64,000 nucleotides of DNA from Paracoccus liaowanqingii (GCF_004683865.2 NZ_CP040758.1:18442-82441), one strand, 5' to 3'; shown: positions 25,789-35,100, counted from the stretch's first letter. Notes: generated from the letters alone by a model not told the origin. Made by a program: numbers and translations.

Positions 25789-26508
25789 TCACATCCCTCC
25801 GAGAGAAGTGGTCACCGGCACACTGTTGCTCTTGGGGCGGGCCTCGTCGGGCAGCTCGCCGGTGACCAGATAAATGACCTGTTCCGCGATCGAGGTCGCG
25901 TGGTCGCCCATGCGCTCGACGTTCTTGGCGATGAAATGCAGGTGCATGCAGGGGGTGATGTTGCGCGGGTCCTCCATCATGTGGGTCAAGAACTCGCGGA
26001 ACAGCGCGTTGTACATCTGGTCGACTTCGAGGTCGCGCTGGCGCACGTCACGGGCCAGATCGGCGTCGCGGCGGATATAGCTGTCCAGCGCGTCCTGCAG
26101 CATCTTGTTGACCGCCTGGCTCATCCGGCGCAGTGCGATGCCCGCCCCCTCGATCTGCGGCATCTGCGACAGGACCTCGGTGCGCTTGGCCATGTTCTTG
26201 GCATAATCGCCCACCCGCTCCAGCGAGGCCGAGATTTTGATGACGGCCAGCACCATCCGCAGGTCGGTCGCGGTGGGCGCACGCAGCGCGATCAGGCGCG
26301 CGGCATCCTCGTTAATCTGGGCCTCCATCAGGTCGATGGCCTTGTCGCGGCGGCGCACATCGTCGGCCAGATCCTCGTCGCGCGTGTCCAGCGCGGTCGA
26401 GGCGTCGGTGATCGCGGCCTCGACCATGCCGCCCATCTTGACCACCATCGCCTGGATCGTCTCCAGGTCGCGGTCGAAGGCCGAGGAGATATGCTTGTCG
26501 CGGTTCAT
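25789..26508 (-). CDS. phoU: Phosphate signalling regulator PhoU
   Basis: 239 residues, all helical, with two PhoU repeats. Each repeat has its metal-binding/helix motif: ERVGDYAKNMAKR in the first and ERMGDHATSIAEQ in the second. PhoU links the Pst transporter to the PhoR/PhoB pathway and keeps PhoB inactive when phosphate is plentiful. The start MNRDKHISSAFDRDLETIQ is typical of alphaproteobacterial PhoU. It lies between pstB (35-base gap) and phoB (three bases). Confidence 0.95.
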   Translation of the reverse strand: MNRDKHISSAFDRDLETIQAMVVKMGGMVEAAITDASTALDTRDEDLADDVRRRDKAIDLMEAQINEDAARLIALRAPTATDLRMVLAVIKISASLERVGDYAKNMAKRTEVLSQMPQIEGAGIALRRMSQAVNKMLQDALDSYIRRDADLARDVRQRDLEVDQMYNALFREFLTHMMEDPRNITPCMHLHFIAKNVERMGDHATSIAEQVIYLVTGELPDEARPKSNSVPVTTSLGGM

Positions 26509-26543
26509 CGTGAAGTCCTTTCAGAACCCTGCAGGTCGTGGCA

Positions 26544-27338
26544 TCAGCCGATCCGGCCCGAGATATAGGCCTCGGTCCGGCTGTCCTGCGGCCTGGTGAA
26601 GATGTCGTCGGTATCCCCGTATTCGACCAGGTTGCCCAGATGGAAGAAGGCGGTCTTCTGGCTGACCCGCGCGGCCTGCTGCATCGAGTGCGTGACAATC
26701 ACCACCGAAAACTGCTGGCGCAGCTGGTCGATCAGCTCCTCGACCTGGCTGGTGGCGATGGGGTCCAGCGCTGAGCAGGGCTCGTCCATCAGCAGGACCT
26801 CGGGCGAGGTAGCCACGGCGCGGGCGATGCACAGGCGCTGCTGCTGGCCGCCCGACAGGCCGGTGCCGGGCTCGGACAGGCGATCCTTGGCCTCGGTCCA
26901 CAGGGCGGCGCCGCGCAGGGCGGTCTCGACGATCTCGTCCAACTCGGCCTTGTTGCGGGCCAGGCCGTGGATGCGGGGGCCATAGGCCACGTTGTCGTAG
27001 ATCGACTTGGGGAAGGGGTTAGGTTTTTGGAACACCATGCCGACTTTGGCGCGCAGCTGCACCGGGTCGACCTTGGAATCGTAGATGTTCTCGCCCTCCA
27101 GCAGGATCTCCCCTTCAACCTTCGCGCTGCTGATAGTGTCGTTCATGCGGTTCAGACACCGCAGGAACGTCGACTTTCCGCAGCCCGAGGGGCCGATGAA
27201 GGCCGTCACCGTCTTGTCCAGGATCTCGACGTTTAGGTCCTTAATGGCCTGCTTGTCGCCGTAATAAACCTGCACGTTGCGGGCCGTGATCTTGTTTTCG
27301 TTCTTGGCCATAATTCTGTCTACTCGCATGTCGTTCAT
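26544..27338 (-). CDS. pstB: Phosphate ABC transporter ATP-binding protein PstB
   Basis: 264 residues from ATG 27338, chosen because AAGGGG lies six bases upstream; an in-frame upstream start at 27365 would overlap pstA. All ABC ATPase motifs are intact: Walker [11 protein letters not shown]-loop VFQKPNPFP, signature [14 protein letters not shown], Walker [14 protein letters not shown] and the switch His in VTHSMQQ. It powers phosphate uptake by PstSCA at the inner membrane. It follows pstA after ten bases and is followed by phoU. Confidence 0.95.
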   Translation of the reverse strand: MNDMRVDRIMAKNENKITARNVQVYYGDKQAIKDLNVEILDKTVTAFIGPSGCGKSTFLRCLNRMNDTISSAKVEGEILLEGENIYDSKVDPVQLRAKVGMVFQKPNPFPKSIYDNVAYGPRIHGLARNKAELDEIVETALRGAALWTEAKDRLSEPGTGLSGGQQQRLCIARAVATSPEVLLMDEPCSALDPIATSQVEELIDQLRQQFSVVIVTHSMQQAARVSQKTAFFHLGNLVEYGDTDDIFTRPQDSRTEAYISGRIG

Positions 27339-27348
27339 GACGGGCCCC

Positions 27349-28710
27349 TTACCAGCGGCGTTCAAAGCGGCGGCGCAGCACGATGGCGACCGCGTTCATG
27401 ACAAGAAGGAAGCCCAGCAGCACGATGATCGCGCCCGAGGACCTTTCGATGAAGGCCGGATCCGACCGCGACGCCCAGGCATAGACCTGAACCGGCAGGG
27501 CGGTGGCGGGGTCCAAAAAGCCTCCGTCCAGCGGCGAGGCGGGATAATCGCCCACAAAGGCAACCATGCCGATCAACAGCAGCGGCGCGGTTTCCCCCAA
27601 GGCGGTGGCCAAGCCCAAAATTGTGCCTGTCAAGATGCCGGGCATTGCCAGGGGCAGGACGTGATGGAACACAGTCTGCATCTTGGACGCACCCACACCC
27701 AATGCCGCGTCGCGGATCGAGGGCGGTACGGCGCGCAGGCTGGCTCGCGTCGCGATGATGATTGTGGGCAGTGTCATCAACGTCAGCACCAGTGCACCGA
27801 CTAGCGTGGACGATTGCGGCAGTCCGGCAAAGTTGATGAATAGAGCCAGACCCAGGATACCATAGACGATAGACGGCACTGCAGCGAGGTTCGAGATGTT
27901 CACCTCTATCACGTCGGTGATCCAGTTCTTGGGCGCGAATTCCTCCAGATAGATCGAGGCTGCAACGCCGATGGGCAGCGCCATGATCAGTACTAGAAGC
28001 ATCATGTAGGCCGAACCAATGATCGCCACGCCCAGGCCCGCGGCCTCGGGGCGCTGGTCGGACGCGTCGGCGGCGGTCAGGAACTGCAGGTTGAAGGCGG
28101 TCGTCAAGATCCCCGCCTCGGACAGGCGGTCGGCCAGCTGCAGCTGTTCGGGCGAAACGTTGCTGTCAAGCAGCGCCGTTTCCATCGTCACGCGGCCCTT
28201 CAGATATCCGTCCAAACGACTGGTGGCAAAGATCTTCACGTCCACCGTCTGTCCGATCAGATCAGGATCAGCCAGAACCCGGTCGCGCAGCTGCGCCGGG
28301 CCGTCCCGAGAAATCAGTGAGCCAACATTGCCCTCCTCGATCTCGTCAGTCGAAATCCCTTCGGCTGCCAGATAATCGACCAGCGAGGCGCGCAGCAGGT
28401 TGCCGTATCCGATGGTGGTGACGCTGGCCATCTCTGCCGGGTCGCGGTTGCCGTCCTCGTCCAGCTGCTCGGCGTCGAGCGTCACCGGAAAGGACAGGCT
28501 GGCTTGGAAGAACGCGCTGGTTCCGTCGCGAAAGATCGTGAACAGCATGATGAACAGCACCAGCAGGCTGATCGTAATCGCCCCCAGTCCGTACAGCATG
28601 AAGCGCTTTTCAGACCGGTTGCGGCGGCGCGTCAGTGCGTCTTCGACCAAGATCGATTTGTTCGGACGCCCACCCGAGGCGGGCAGGTCAGCGGCGGTGG
28701 CGTCGGTCAT
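27349..28710 (-). CDS. pstA: Phosphate ABC transporter permease PstA
   Basis: 453 residues, longer than the enterobacterial protein because of an N-terminal domain (DUF3333 type, known from alphaproteobacterial PstA). After the first membrane segment ([19 protein letters not shown]) comes a periplasmic part of about 180 residues, and then the permease core with [27 protein letters not shown] and the ABC-contact loop [22 protein letters not shown]. It pairs with PstC to form the channel. ATG overlaps the pstC stop by four bases (ATGA), indicating coupled translation. Confidence 0.93.
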   Translation of the reverse strand: MTDATAADLPASGGRPNKSILVEDALTRRRNRSEKRFMLYGLGAITISLLVLFIMLFTIFRDGTSAFFQASLSFPVTLDAEQLDEDGNRDPAEMASVTTIGYGNLLRASLVDYLAAEGISTDEIEEGNVGSLISRDGPAQLRDRVLADPDLIGQTVDVKIFATSRLDGYLKGRVTMETALLDSNVSPEQLQLADRLSEAGILTTAFNLQFLTAADASDQRPEAAGLGVAIIGSAYMMLLVLIMALPIGVAASIYLEEFAPKNWITDVIEVNISNLAAVPSIVYGILGLALFINFAGLPQSSTLVGALVLTLMTLPTIIIATRASLRAVPPSIRDAALGVGASKMQTVFHHVLPLAMPGILTGTILGLATALGETAPLLLIGMVAFVGDYPASPLDGGFLDPATALPVQVYAWASRSDPAFIERSSGAIIVLLGFLLVMNAVAIVLRRRFERRW

Positions 28711-30167
28711 TCGTACTGCTCCCGGTACCGGCGCACGATGAGCAGCGCGACGATGTTAAGCACAAGCGTAAAGACAAACAGCGTCAGGCCCAAAGCAAAG
28801 GCCACCAATGTTTCGGGCGAGTTGAACTCTGTATCGCCGGTCAGCTGGCTGACGATCTTGACGGTGATGGTGGTCATTGCCTCGAACGGGTTCAGATCCA
28901 TGCGGGCGGCGGCACCTGCCCCCATGGTCACGATCATTGTCTCGCCGATGGCGCGGCTGGCGGCCATCAAGACGGCCCCTACGATGCCCGGCAGGGCGGC
29001 CGGCAGCACCACCTGCTTGATCGTTTCCGACTTGGTTGCCCCCAGGCCAAGCGATCCATCGCGCATGCTTTGCGGCACGGCATTGATGATGTCGTCGGAC
29101 AAAGACGAGATGAACGGGATGTTTAGGATGCCGATCACGATGCCCGCCGTCATGACCGAAGACCCGGAATTGCCCAGACCTAAGGGTTGAGCAAAATAAT
29201 CGCGCAGGAACGGCCCCACGGTCACTAGGGCGAACAGGCCAAACACCACTGTCGGAATACCGGCAATGATTTCGATCATCGGCTTGAGGATCGATCGGGC
29301 AGTGGGCGAGGCATATTCGGCCAGATAAATGGCGGCAAAGATGCCAAGCGGTACGGCCACGATCATCGCCACCAAGCTGATATACAACGTGCCCCACAGC
29401 AGTGGCAGCAGACCTAATTCGCTGTTCCCGCGAAAATTGGGCGACCAGGTCAATCCGAAAAAGAAATCGCCGACTGGATAGAAGGTGAAGAACCGCGCCG
29501 ACTCGCTCAGCAGCGACAGCACGATGCCAATCGTGGTTAGGATGGCGATCACCGAGGCTAGCGCCAGCAGGGCCAGGCTGACCCGCTCGACCCGGTTACG
29601 GGCGCGGAAGTCGCGGTCGGTGATGCGGACCGCATAGGCAAAGCCCGCCAGCGCCAGCACGATCACCAAGATGCTGCGCCCGATGGCGCCGAACGTCGCC
29701 GAGGCGCGGTAATCCTGTGCAGCGGCAAGAACCTGCGGCGTCACCTGCGCACCAAGCGCCACCCCCACGGCAGCCAGCGCCTGACGGACATCGGTGGATG
29801 CGGTGTTCAGTTCGCTGGCTTCGGTTTCGCTCAGCGCGCCGCGCGCGACGGCCACGTCGATCCCGGCCGCGACCCGGCGCACATCCCCCATCAGCAGGGT
29901 CATGGCACTGGGGTTCTCGACCTGCTCGGGCGGGAAATAATTCTGCAGCTGGCGTTCGATCACCAGCGGTTGGGCTAGCAGCCAGATGGCCAGCCCAAAC
30001 AATGCCGGGACGGCGGCCATAATGGCCCCGTGCCAGCCGTAATGGGACGGCAGCGAATGCATACACCGGATGTTCCCATCAGCCGATGCCAAGGCGCGCC
30101 TGCGACAGACGACATACCCCGCCACGGCCAGAACAGCGATGAATGCAAAAAGAAAAAACACGCTCAT
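28707..30167 (-). CDS. pstC: Phosphate ABC transporter permease PstC
   Basis: 486 residues, also with an extended N-terminus of about 200 residues that holds several membrane helices and a periplasmic helical part. The permease core contains VAVPLGIFAAIYLAEYA, GIPTVVFGLFALVTVGPF and the coupling loop MRDGSLGLGATKSETIKQVVLP. The cell would use it to import orthophosphate delivered by PstS. It lies 63 bases after pstS, with a hairpin in between, and overlaps pstA by four bases. Confidence 0.93.
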   Translation of the reverse strand: MSVFFLFAFIAVLAVAGYVVCRRRALASADGNIRCMHSLPSHYGWHGAIMAAVPALFGLAIWLLAQPLVIERQLQNYFPPEQVENPSAMTLLMGDVRRVAAGIDVAVARGALSETEASELNTASTDVRQALAAVGVALGAQVTPQVLAAAQDYRASATFGAIGRSILVIVLALAGFAYAVRITDRDFRARNRVERVSLALLALASVIAILTTIGIVLSLLSESARFFTFYPVGDFFFGLTWSPNFRGNSELGLLPLLWGTLYISLVAMIVAVPLGIFAAIYLAEYASPTARSILKPMIEIIAGIPTVVFGLFALVTVGPFLRDYFAQPLGLGNSGSSVMTAGIVIGILNIPFISSLSDDIINAVPQSMRDGSLGLGATKSETIKQVVLPAALPGIVGAVLMAASRAIGETMIVTMGAGAAARMDLNPFEAMTTITVKIVSQLTGDTEFNSPETLVAFALGLTLFVFTLVLNIVALLIVRRYREQYE

Positions 30168-30194
30168 GGCATGATCCTGACCGAACGGAAATCG

Positions 30195-30216
30195 GGGGCG
30201 GCGCGAACGCCACCCC
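30195..30216 (-). terminator. Attenuating hairpin between pstS and pstC
   Basis: A nine-base stem with one G-T/A-C type mismatch (195-203 with 208-216 of the 30-kb block) and a four-base loop lies in the short pstS-pstC gap. There is no T-run, so it more likely protects the pstS message or partly terminates, giving more binding protein than permease. Confidence 0.55.
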
Positions 30217-30230
30217 TAGGCTTAATTGGA

Positions 30231-31277
30231 TCAGTCTTCCAGCGCGCCCATGGGCGTGCGGTTCTCGACCATTTCCTGGGTCTCGGCCAGCTCCGGATCG
30301 GACACTAGGCCATAGTTGGCCAGCGGGCCGTTCGGGCCTGCCATGTCATCGGACACAAAGAAGGACACGTATTCCTGCAGGCCCGGGATTACGTCCAGAT
30401 GCGCGTTCTTGACGTAGAAATACAGCGGGCGCGACACAGGGTATTCGCCCGAGGCGATGGTCTGGGTGGACGGTGTGACGCCGCTCATCGTAGCAACCTG
30501 CAGGGTGGCGGTGTTGTTCGAATAGAACGACAGGCCAAACACGCCGATGCCGTTGGCGTCGGCCGCGACGCGGGCTAGGGTTTCGGTATAGTCGCCGTCG
30601 ATGTCGACCGACACGCCATCGGTGCGCAGCGTGGTGCACATGCCTTCGGCGGTGTCCTCGTCGGCGCCAGCTTCCATGAACACTTCCATGGCGCCCGTTT
30701 CTTCACAGCCGGCCAGGATCACGTTCTCGTCGAACACTTCACGGGTGCCATGACGGGTGCCCGGGATGAAGGCCAGGATTTCCTGGTCCGGCAGGTCCGA
30801 ATTCACGTCCGACCAGCTGGTATGCGGGTTGGCCACGACTTCGCCGTCCACGACCACTTCGGCGGCCAGGGCGTTGAACCAGTCGGCGGGGGTAAAAGCG
30901 AACGATTCGCCGCCCACGGGCGAGGCGAAGACGATGCCGTCATAGCCAAAGCGCACTTCCATGATCTCGGTCACGCCGTTCTCGGTGCAACGGTCGATGT
31001 CATTCTGGGTGATGCGCGAGGACGAGTTCGCGATGTCGATGGTGTTTTCACCCACACCTTCGCAGAAGCGCTGACGACCGGCACCCGACCCGCCGGATTC
31101 GATCACCGGGCTGGGGAAATCGAAGTTTTCGGCAAATGCCTCGGCCACGATGGTCGCATAGGGCAGCACGGTCGAGGAACCGGCGACCTGCACCTGTTCG
31201 CGCGTCTGCGCTGCAGCGGCAAAAGCCGACAGAGCCAGAACGGATACTGCTGTCGCAGTTAGGCCAAAGGTCTTCAT
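30231..31277 (-). CDS. pstS: Phosphate-binding periplasmic protein PstS
   Basis: 348 residues with a Sec signal peptide (MKTFGLTATAVSVLALSAFA, cleaved near AAAQ). Mature start REQVQVAGSSTVLPYATIVAE carries the phosphate-binding GSSTV loop; GGSGAGRQRFCEGVGENTIDIANSS and PGTRHGTREVF supply further phosphate contacts. It captures phosphate for PstCAB. AAGGAG lies close upstream of ATG 31277. A Pho box at 31349-31367 makes it the first gene of a PhoB-dependent operon. Confidence 0.95.
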   Translation of the reverse strand: MKTFGLTATAVSVLALSAFAAAAQTREQVQVAGSSTVLPYATIVAEAFAENFDFPSPVIESGGSGAGRQRFCEGVGENTIDIANSSSRITQNDIDRCTENGVTEIMEVRFGYDGIVFASPVGGESFAFTPADWFNALAAEVVVDGEVVANPHTSWSDVNSDLPDQEILAFIPGTRHGTREVFDENVILAGCEETGAMEVFMEAGADEDTAEGMCTTLRTDGVSVDIDGDYTETLARVAADANGIGVFGLSFYSNNTATLQVATMSGVTPSTQTIASGEYPVSRPLYFYVKNAHLDVIPGLQEYVSFFVSDDMAGPNGPLANYGLVSDPELAETQEMVENRTPMGALED

Positions 31278-31348
31278 GCTTTTCTCCTTGGGAGGTGATG
31301 TTGCTGCGCTTGCCTACAGCAGTTTTGTGACCGCTATGCTATTTTAGC

Positions 31349-31367
31349 GTAACCGTTTTATGACAGC
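31349..31367 (-). promoter_or_regulatory. Pho box upstream of pstS
   Basis: On the minus strand the site reads GCTGTCATAAAACGGTTAC, close to the consensus of two CTGTCAT-like heptamers separated by four A/T bases. It lies about 70 bases upstream of the pstS start, suitable for PhoB activation. A weaker half-site (GCGGTCACAAAAC) follows towards the gene. Confidence 0.8.
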
Positions 31368-31729
31368 GCTATGTAGGAGAGCAGATTAGGGTAGGATAGC
31401 AGATCGGTTTGACCTGCTCACAAGCAGCTTCACCCTGTTCGCAGGCGGGGCCACGGTGGTCGGTCGTTCCTTTTGTGGATCACCCTTTCCCCTTCTTGCC
31501 TGATCATCCCTATTCCCGCGCCGGTCTTGCCGTAACCGTACCGCGTCTGAAATCTGCCGATCCAGGCTCAAAGCTCCTTGACAGGTAGGAACCAGGCCAG
31601 TCCGCGCCGGTCAGCGCTTGCTCCCTGGCGGGCTGCTTCGCCCGACACGGCTCGTCCCGGTTCCCACCTGTAGATCATTAAAGAGGGCTCAATTTTTACC
31701 ATTGATAAGATTCCCTTTTTTGGACCCCT

Positions 31730-31771
31730 ACCGGCACCGTGGTTCCGGTCGACCGGAACCACGGTGCCGGT
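31730..31771. repeat. 42-bp perfect palindrome with an extra half-site
   Basis: ACCGGCACCGTGGTTCCGG is followed by its exact inverted copy with a TCGA centre; both 21-base arms match completely. A degenerate direct copy of the left arm lies at 31785-31800. A T-rich stretch follows on each side, so it could be a bidirectional terminator, but the extra half-site favours a protein-binding site, such as an origin or operator for the adjacent HTH gene. Confidence 0.75.
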
Positions 31772-31802
31772 CTCTTTTTGGTCTACCGGCAGGGTGGTTC
31801 AA

Positions 31803-31882
31803 GAAATTGGAATGAGATGTAAATTATTGGTTGTCAGACGCCCTCTGTCCGGCAGGCTGATTCCCGAATTTGGAATGGGGTG
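31803..31882 (+). repeat. Two 17-bp direct repeats near the start of the HTH gene
   Basis: GAAATTGGAATGAGATG at 31803 and GAATTTGGAATGGGGTG at 31866 match at 14 of 17 positions and are 63 bases (six helical turns) apart. They may be iteron-like binding sites or a coding duplication, since both lie in the same frame. Confidence 0.5.
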
Positions 31883-32459
31883 TCGTGTCTTGGAACAGCT
31901 GCCTGATCGTCGTCTTCAAGGATCCTGGGTCCAGACAGAGCGAGTTGCTCACGAGGCCTGGATGATCCTCATTGCCAAGTCCCCTATGGGTGCGCAGATC
32001 ATGCACGCGCTGACGGCGAGGCTGGGCGACCATAATGCAGTCGTAATCTCTCAGGTCTCGCTTGCCAAAATCATCGGCCGATCGGAACGGGCTGTCCGAA
32101 CCGCGATTTCGGTCTTGAAGGCGGACAACTGGATTGAGGTCCGGCAGCTCGGGAACGCTGCCACAGTGAATGCATATGTCATCAACGATCGGGTGGCTTG
32201 GACCGGCAAGCGCGATGGCATACGCTACAGCCTCTTCTCGGCGGCGGTGGTCGTGTCTGAGGAGGAACAGCCCGATCGGGAAAGCTTGGGCCGCCAGGCC
32301 GCTCTCCGTCGCATTCCTGACCTTCTGCAGAGCGAGGCCCAGATGCCGGCCGGCCAAGGTCTTCCGCCGATCTCGCAGCCCGCCCTTCCGATGATGGAGC
32401 CGGACCTGCCTGCGACGCGCCGGACCTACGACCTGGAGACCGGTGAGCTGCTAGACTGA
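31812..32459 (+). CDS. Winged-helix protein, possibly a plasmid replication initiator (RepL-like)
   Basis: The core of this protein (MILIAKSPMGAQIMHALTAR, VVISQVSLAKIIGRSERAVR, TAISVLKADNWIEVRQLGNA, TVNAYVINDRVAWTGKRDGI and RYSLFSAAVVVSEEEQPDR) is a winged-helix fold with recognition helix SERAVRTAISVLK. I recall similar proteins of small Rhodobacteraceae plasmids, related to RepL-type initiators. The C-terminal 60 residues look disordered. The start is not clear: ATG 31812, ATG 31878 or TTG 31893 (with GGGG nine bases upstream). The palindrome and repeats directly upstream fit an initiator/origin pair or a self-regulating repressor. Confidence 0.55.
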   Translation: MRCKLLVVRRPLSGRLIPEFGMGCRVLEQLPDRRLQGSWVQTERVAHEAWMILIAKSPMGAQIMHALTARLGDHNAVVISQVSLAKIIGRSERAVRTAISVLKADNWIEVRQLGNAATVNAYVINDRVAWTGKRDGIRYSLFSAAVVVSEEEQPDRESLGRQAALRRIPDLLQSEAQMPAGQGLPPISQPALPMMEPDLPATRRTYDLETGELLD

Positions 32460-32467
32460 CCGGCCGG

Positions 32468-33370
32468 TCAGCCGAGCCCATAGTCCTTTGCGCTTCCGAG
32501 CTTCCTGTCCCGCTGGTGCGACTGGCGGCCAAGCTTCTTTTCCTCGGCCATGTCCAGACGCTTCTCCATCCCCATTGCCGAGACAAAGGGGCGTGCTGCC
32601 AGCACGGCGATGACCCGGGCGGCGTTGTCGCCCTTGATGCCGGCGGTGGCGGCCCGGGGCCTGCCCGGACCAGGCCCCGATGCACAGGATCAGCGCCCGC
32701 GCCTCCTGCGCACCGGCGCGCAGCGCGGTAAAATATGTGGCGAGCCGATCCGCGGGCGGACCATAGCTGCTCCAGACCCGCCGCCCATGCCGGCCAAAGG
32801 GGACGAAGCGCAGCCCCTCGGCCCCTGCCGCCATGTGGCTCGCTGACCAGACAGCCGGCTCGGCCACCTGCCCTGGTGGAAACAACTCGGCCATGCGCCA
32901 CAGGGCCAGAACCTCAGGGCCGCGCGCCAGCGGGTGCAACGCTGTGAAGGCATCGACTGCCGCCAGAAAACTTAACGGCCGCGCCATCGAGCTCCCTGCC
33001 CTGCAGGCGCAGGTCCATGCTGGGGGAAGATGGCTCATCGGATGTGACGCGGCGATGCAGCCCGAGAAAGGCCGGCAGGTCCATCAAAGCCCCCTGCCCT
33101 TCCAGCCGCCGGACCGCCCACCGCGCCAGACGCAACGCCTCCGGGTCGGACGCCGCGCGGGCCTCCATCAGCTCGCGGCCGATCTCGTCTCGACCCAGCA
33201 TCAGCCCCTGCGCCCGCAGCATCGCCTCGACCTCGACCTCGATGTTGACCAGGCGTTCGCGGGCCCCTGCGGCCTCCGCTGCGGGCAGCGCCAGCAACGT
33301 GGCCTCCAGCCGCCCGAGATCGCGGGCCGCAACTGCCAGTGCGGAGGCTTGAGCTGCCTGTGCGGCAAGT
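32468..33370 (-). pseudogene. Frameshifted gene of unknown function, possibly with a C-terminal HTH
   Basis: Three consecutive minus-strand pieces in different frames look like one protein: LGRLEATLLALPAAEAAGAR, EIGRELMEARAASDPEALRLAR, then FLAAVDAFTALHPLARGPEV, LALWRMAELFPPGQVAEP and LRFVPFGRHGRRVWSSYG, and last AARVIAVLAARPFVSAMGME to KDYGLG before TGA. The frame changes near 33000 and 32640, and a stop lies just upstream at about 33370. The order (acidic helical part, then AVIAVLAARPFVS-type end) loosely recalls DUF1612/DUF1403-like plasmid proteins, but I cannot name it. It is convergent with the HTH gene. Confidence 0.4.
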
Positions 33371-33668
33371 CAGGGCCGGGGATCAGCCAAAGACGACGTC
33401 TGGTCGATGAGCCAAAGCTCTATTTTAAATTTGAACGCAGTGTCTAGATAACTGTAGGCGTCATCTTGGCACCTTTATGAAGAGCACTAATGTATTTTCT
33501 GAGGACCGGTTGCAGCGGTTTACTGTTTGGCTACCAAGCGCACGAGAGCCCTGCGATTGGTCGTCATCCACTGAAGAAACAAAGCATATAATCGAGGGCG
33601 GATTACTTGCTTCTGTTTACAAACGGTTGTTTATTAGACGCATTACAGTTTGTAGAGCAGTCCCGAAC

Positions 33669-34550
33669 ATGCCCCTTATTGGCTATGCCCGCGTGTCGAC
33701 CGAAGATCAGACCCCCCTGCCCCAGGTGCAGGCCCTGACCGCTGCTGGCTGCGCAAAGATCCACGAGGAATATGCCTCGGGCGGCGACCGGGCACGCCCG
33801 GTGCTGGCGCGGGTGCTGGAGCAGATCCGCAAGGGCGATACGCTGGTCGTGGTGCGCATCGACCGGCTGGCGCGGTCGCTGTCGCATCTCCTGGAGGTGA
33901 TCGAGCGGCTGGAGGCCAGGGGTGCGTTTTTCCGCTCGATCGAGGATCCGATCGACACCGCCAGCCCTCAGGGCAAGTTCACGCTGCAGGTCCTGGGGGC
34001 GGCCGCCGAATTCGAGCGTGCCCTGATCCGCGAACGCACCAAGGCGGGACTGGCCAGCGCCCGCAGCGCAGGCCGCGTCGGCGGCAATCCCGGGCTGCGG
34101 GCCCGGGACCCGGCGGCGTTGCGCAAGGTCCGTCTGGCGCGCCACGAGGGCTACATGGACCGATTGTCCGGGACCGCGCAGGACTGGGTGCCTCTGGTTC
34201 GCCGCCTGCGCCCGGATATGGCATGGGAGGATGTGCTGCGCCTCGTCAATGCCCCCCTACCCCCGTCCCGCCACTGGACACAAGCTCGGCTGCTGCGCGC
34301 CACCCGTGCCTATGTCCGCGACGGCTTCCTGCCCGAAACCGTATTGGGTCGTGCGGCACGCTGCGATAGTGACGACCGCCTGCCCGCCCTCGTGGCAGCA
34401 ATCCGGGGCGCAGACCCCGACATCACGCTGCAGGCGATCTGCGACCGGCTGGAGGCGATGCGCGAGCGCACCCCCCGCGGACGGACCACCTGGCAGCCCT
34501 CGTCCGTTAGGCTGCTGCTCCAGCGGGCTGGGAAGCTTGGCATGCTGTAA
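33669..34550 (+). CDS. Serine recombinase (resolvase family)
   Basis: 293 residues from ATG 33669, where MPLIGYARVSTEDQTPLPQV matches the family start with the nucleophile Ser10. DTLVVVRIDRLARSLSHLLE, FRSIEDPIDTASPQGKFTLQ and EFERALIRERTKAGLASARS are the other resolvase/invertase hallmarks, with both active-site Arg motifs. A C-terminal part of about 140 residues replaces the short HTH of Tn3 resolvases. The longer reading from 33477 adds 64 residues unlike any resolvase. Such enzymes resolve plasmid multimers or cointegrates. A region at 33608-33640 with TTTACAAACGGTTG-type inverted sequence could be a res-like site. It lies beside the partition/replication genes. Confidence 0.85.
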   Translation: MPLIGYARVSTEDQTPLPQVQALTAAGCAKIHEEYASGGDRARPVLARVLEQIRKGDTLVVVRIDRLARSLSHLLEVIERLEARGAFFRSIEDPIDTASPQGKFTLQVLGAAAEFERALIRERTKAGLASARSAGRVGGNPGLRARDPAALRKVRLARHEGYMDRLSGTAQDWVPLVRRLRPDMAWEDVLRLVNAPLPPSRHWTQARLLRATRAYVRDGFLPETVLGRAARCDSDDRLPALVAAIRGADPDITLQAICDRLEAMRERTPRGRTTWQPSSVRLLLQRAGKLGML

Positions 34551-34680
34551 GAATTCTCAGAGAAAACTATCTACCCGCGTGCGCTGATTGTTGGTACTCG
34601 GCTAATACTAAGCATGGCGTCTAGCCCTTGCAGAGCAATGAGGCATGAATGCCAGAGGCGCTAATCTCTGTCACTATTTA

Positions 34681-34712
34681 TGCAGAAATGCACGTGTGCA
34701 CAAATGCACGTC
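34681..34712. repeat. Tandem TGCA-type repeats downstream of the partition gene
   Basis: Two adjacent 16-base units (TGCAGAAATGCACGTG, TGCACAAATGCACGTC) lie after the stop of the 91-residue gene. Similar TGCAC/GTGCA clusters occur at 35037-35100 and 35715-35740, so they probably form a centromere or operator for the partition proteins. Confidence 0.6.
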
Positions 34713-34725
34713 CGAGCTTTTTGCA

Positions 34726-35001
34726 CTACTCTCCGAACGCCCTGCCCGCCTCATGCCGGTTCCACAGCTCATTAAGTGCGTGCTCGATCAATTCAGAGTT
34801 AGTCATGTCCAACCGCGCCCGCAGGATCGCCACTCGTTCTAGGATCGGATCCCCCTTTTCAAAGTAGGCGCCAAGGTGCTTTTGTCCTACCCTCTTGCCC
34901 GAGCCTTTGGTCAGCGCAGGGTCAGCAACTAGCTTCTCCTCTAAGGGCGCGGGCTCTGCCACCTTTCCCATAGCCGCCAGTAGCGGGTTTGCTTTCTTCA
35001 T
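34726..35001 (-). CDS. Small ribbon-helix-helix-like protein, probable partition partner
   Basis: 91 residues. The C-terminal part ERVAILRARLDMTNSELIEH with ALNELWNRHE resembles a ribbon-helix-helix unit; the N-terminus (PLLAAMGKVAEPAP, TKGSGKRVGQKH) is basic and flexible, as in small centromere-binding proteins of ParB/ParG type. It lies 70 bases downstream of a ParA gene on the same strand and is bracketed by TGCAC repeats that could be its target. The function is inferred from position; an antitoxin-like regulator is the alternative. Confidence 0.6.
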   Translation of the reverse strand: MKKANPLLAAMGKVAEPAPLEEKLVADPALTKGSGKRVGQKHLGAYFEKGDPILERVAILRARLDMTNSELIEHALNELWNRHEAGRAFGE

Positions 35002-35036
35002 CCGTGCACCTTTGCCCTCTTACCTTTTTACCTTTA

Positions 35037-35100
35037 TGCAATCGTGCACACGTGCATTCCAGCACAATTGCTTATTTGCAATTTCGTAATTCTGCACGAA
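35037..35100. repeat. TGCAC repeat cluster between parA and the RHH gene
   Basis: TGCAATCGTGCACACGTGCATTCC at 35037 and further TTGCAATT and CTGCACG copies fill the gap and the end of parA. It resembles the clusters at 34681 and 35715. Candidate partition site. Confidence 0.5.

Noticed and set aside
31730..31771. Simple Rho-independent terminator
   Set aside because: The stem is too long and perfect, T-runs occur on both sides, and a half-site repeat follows; kept as a candidate binding site, although termination cannot be ruled out.
33477..33668. N-terminal extension of the serine recombinase
   Set aside because: Family members begin at the MPLIGYARVST methionine; the extra 64 residues resemble nothing and cover a likely recombination site.
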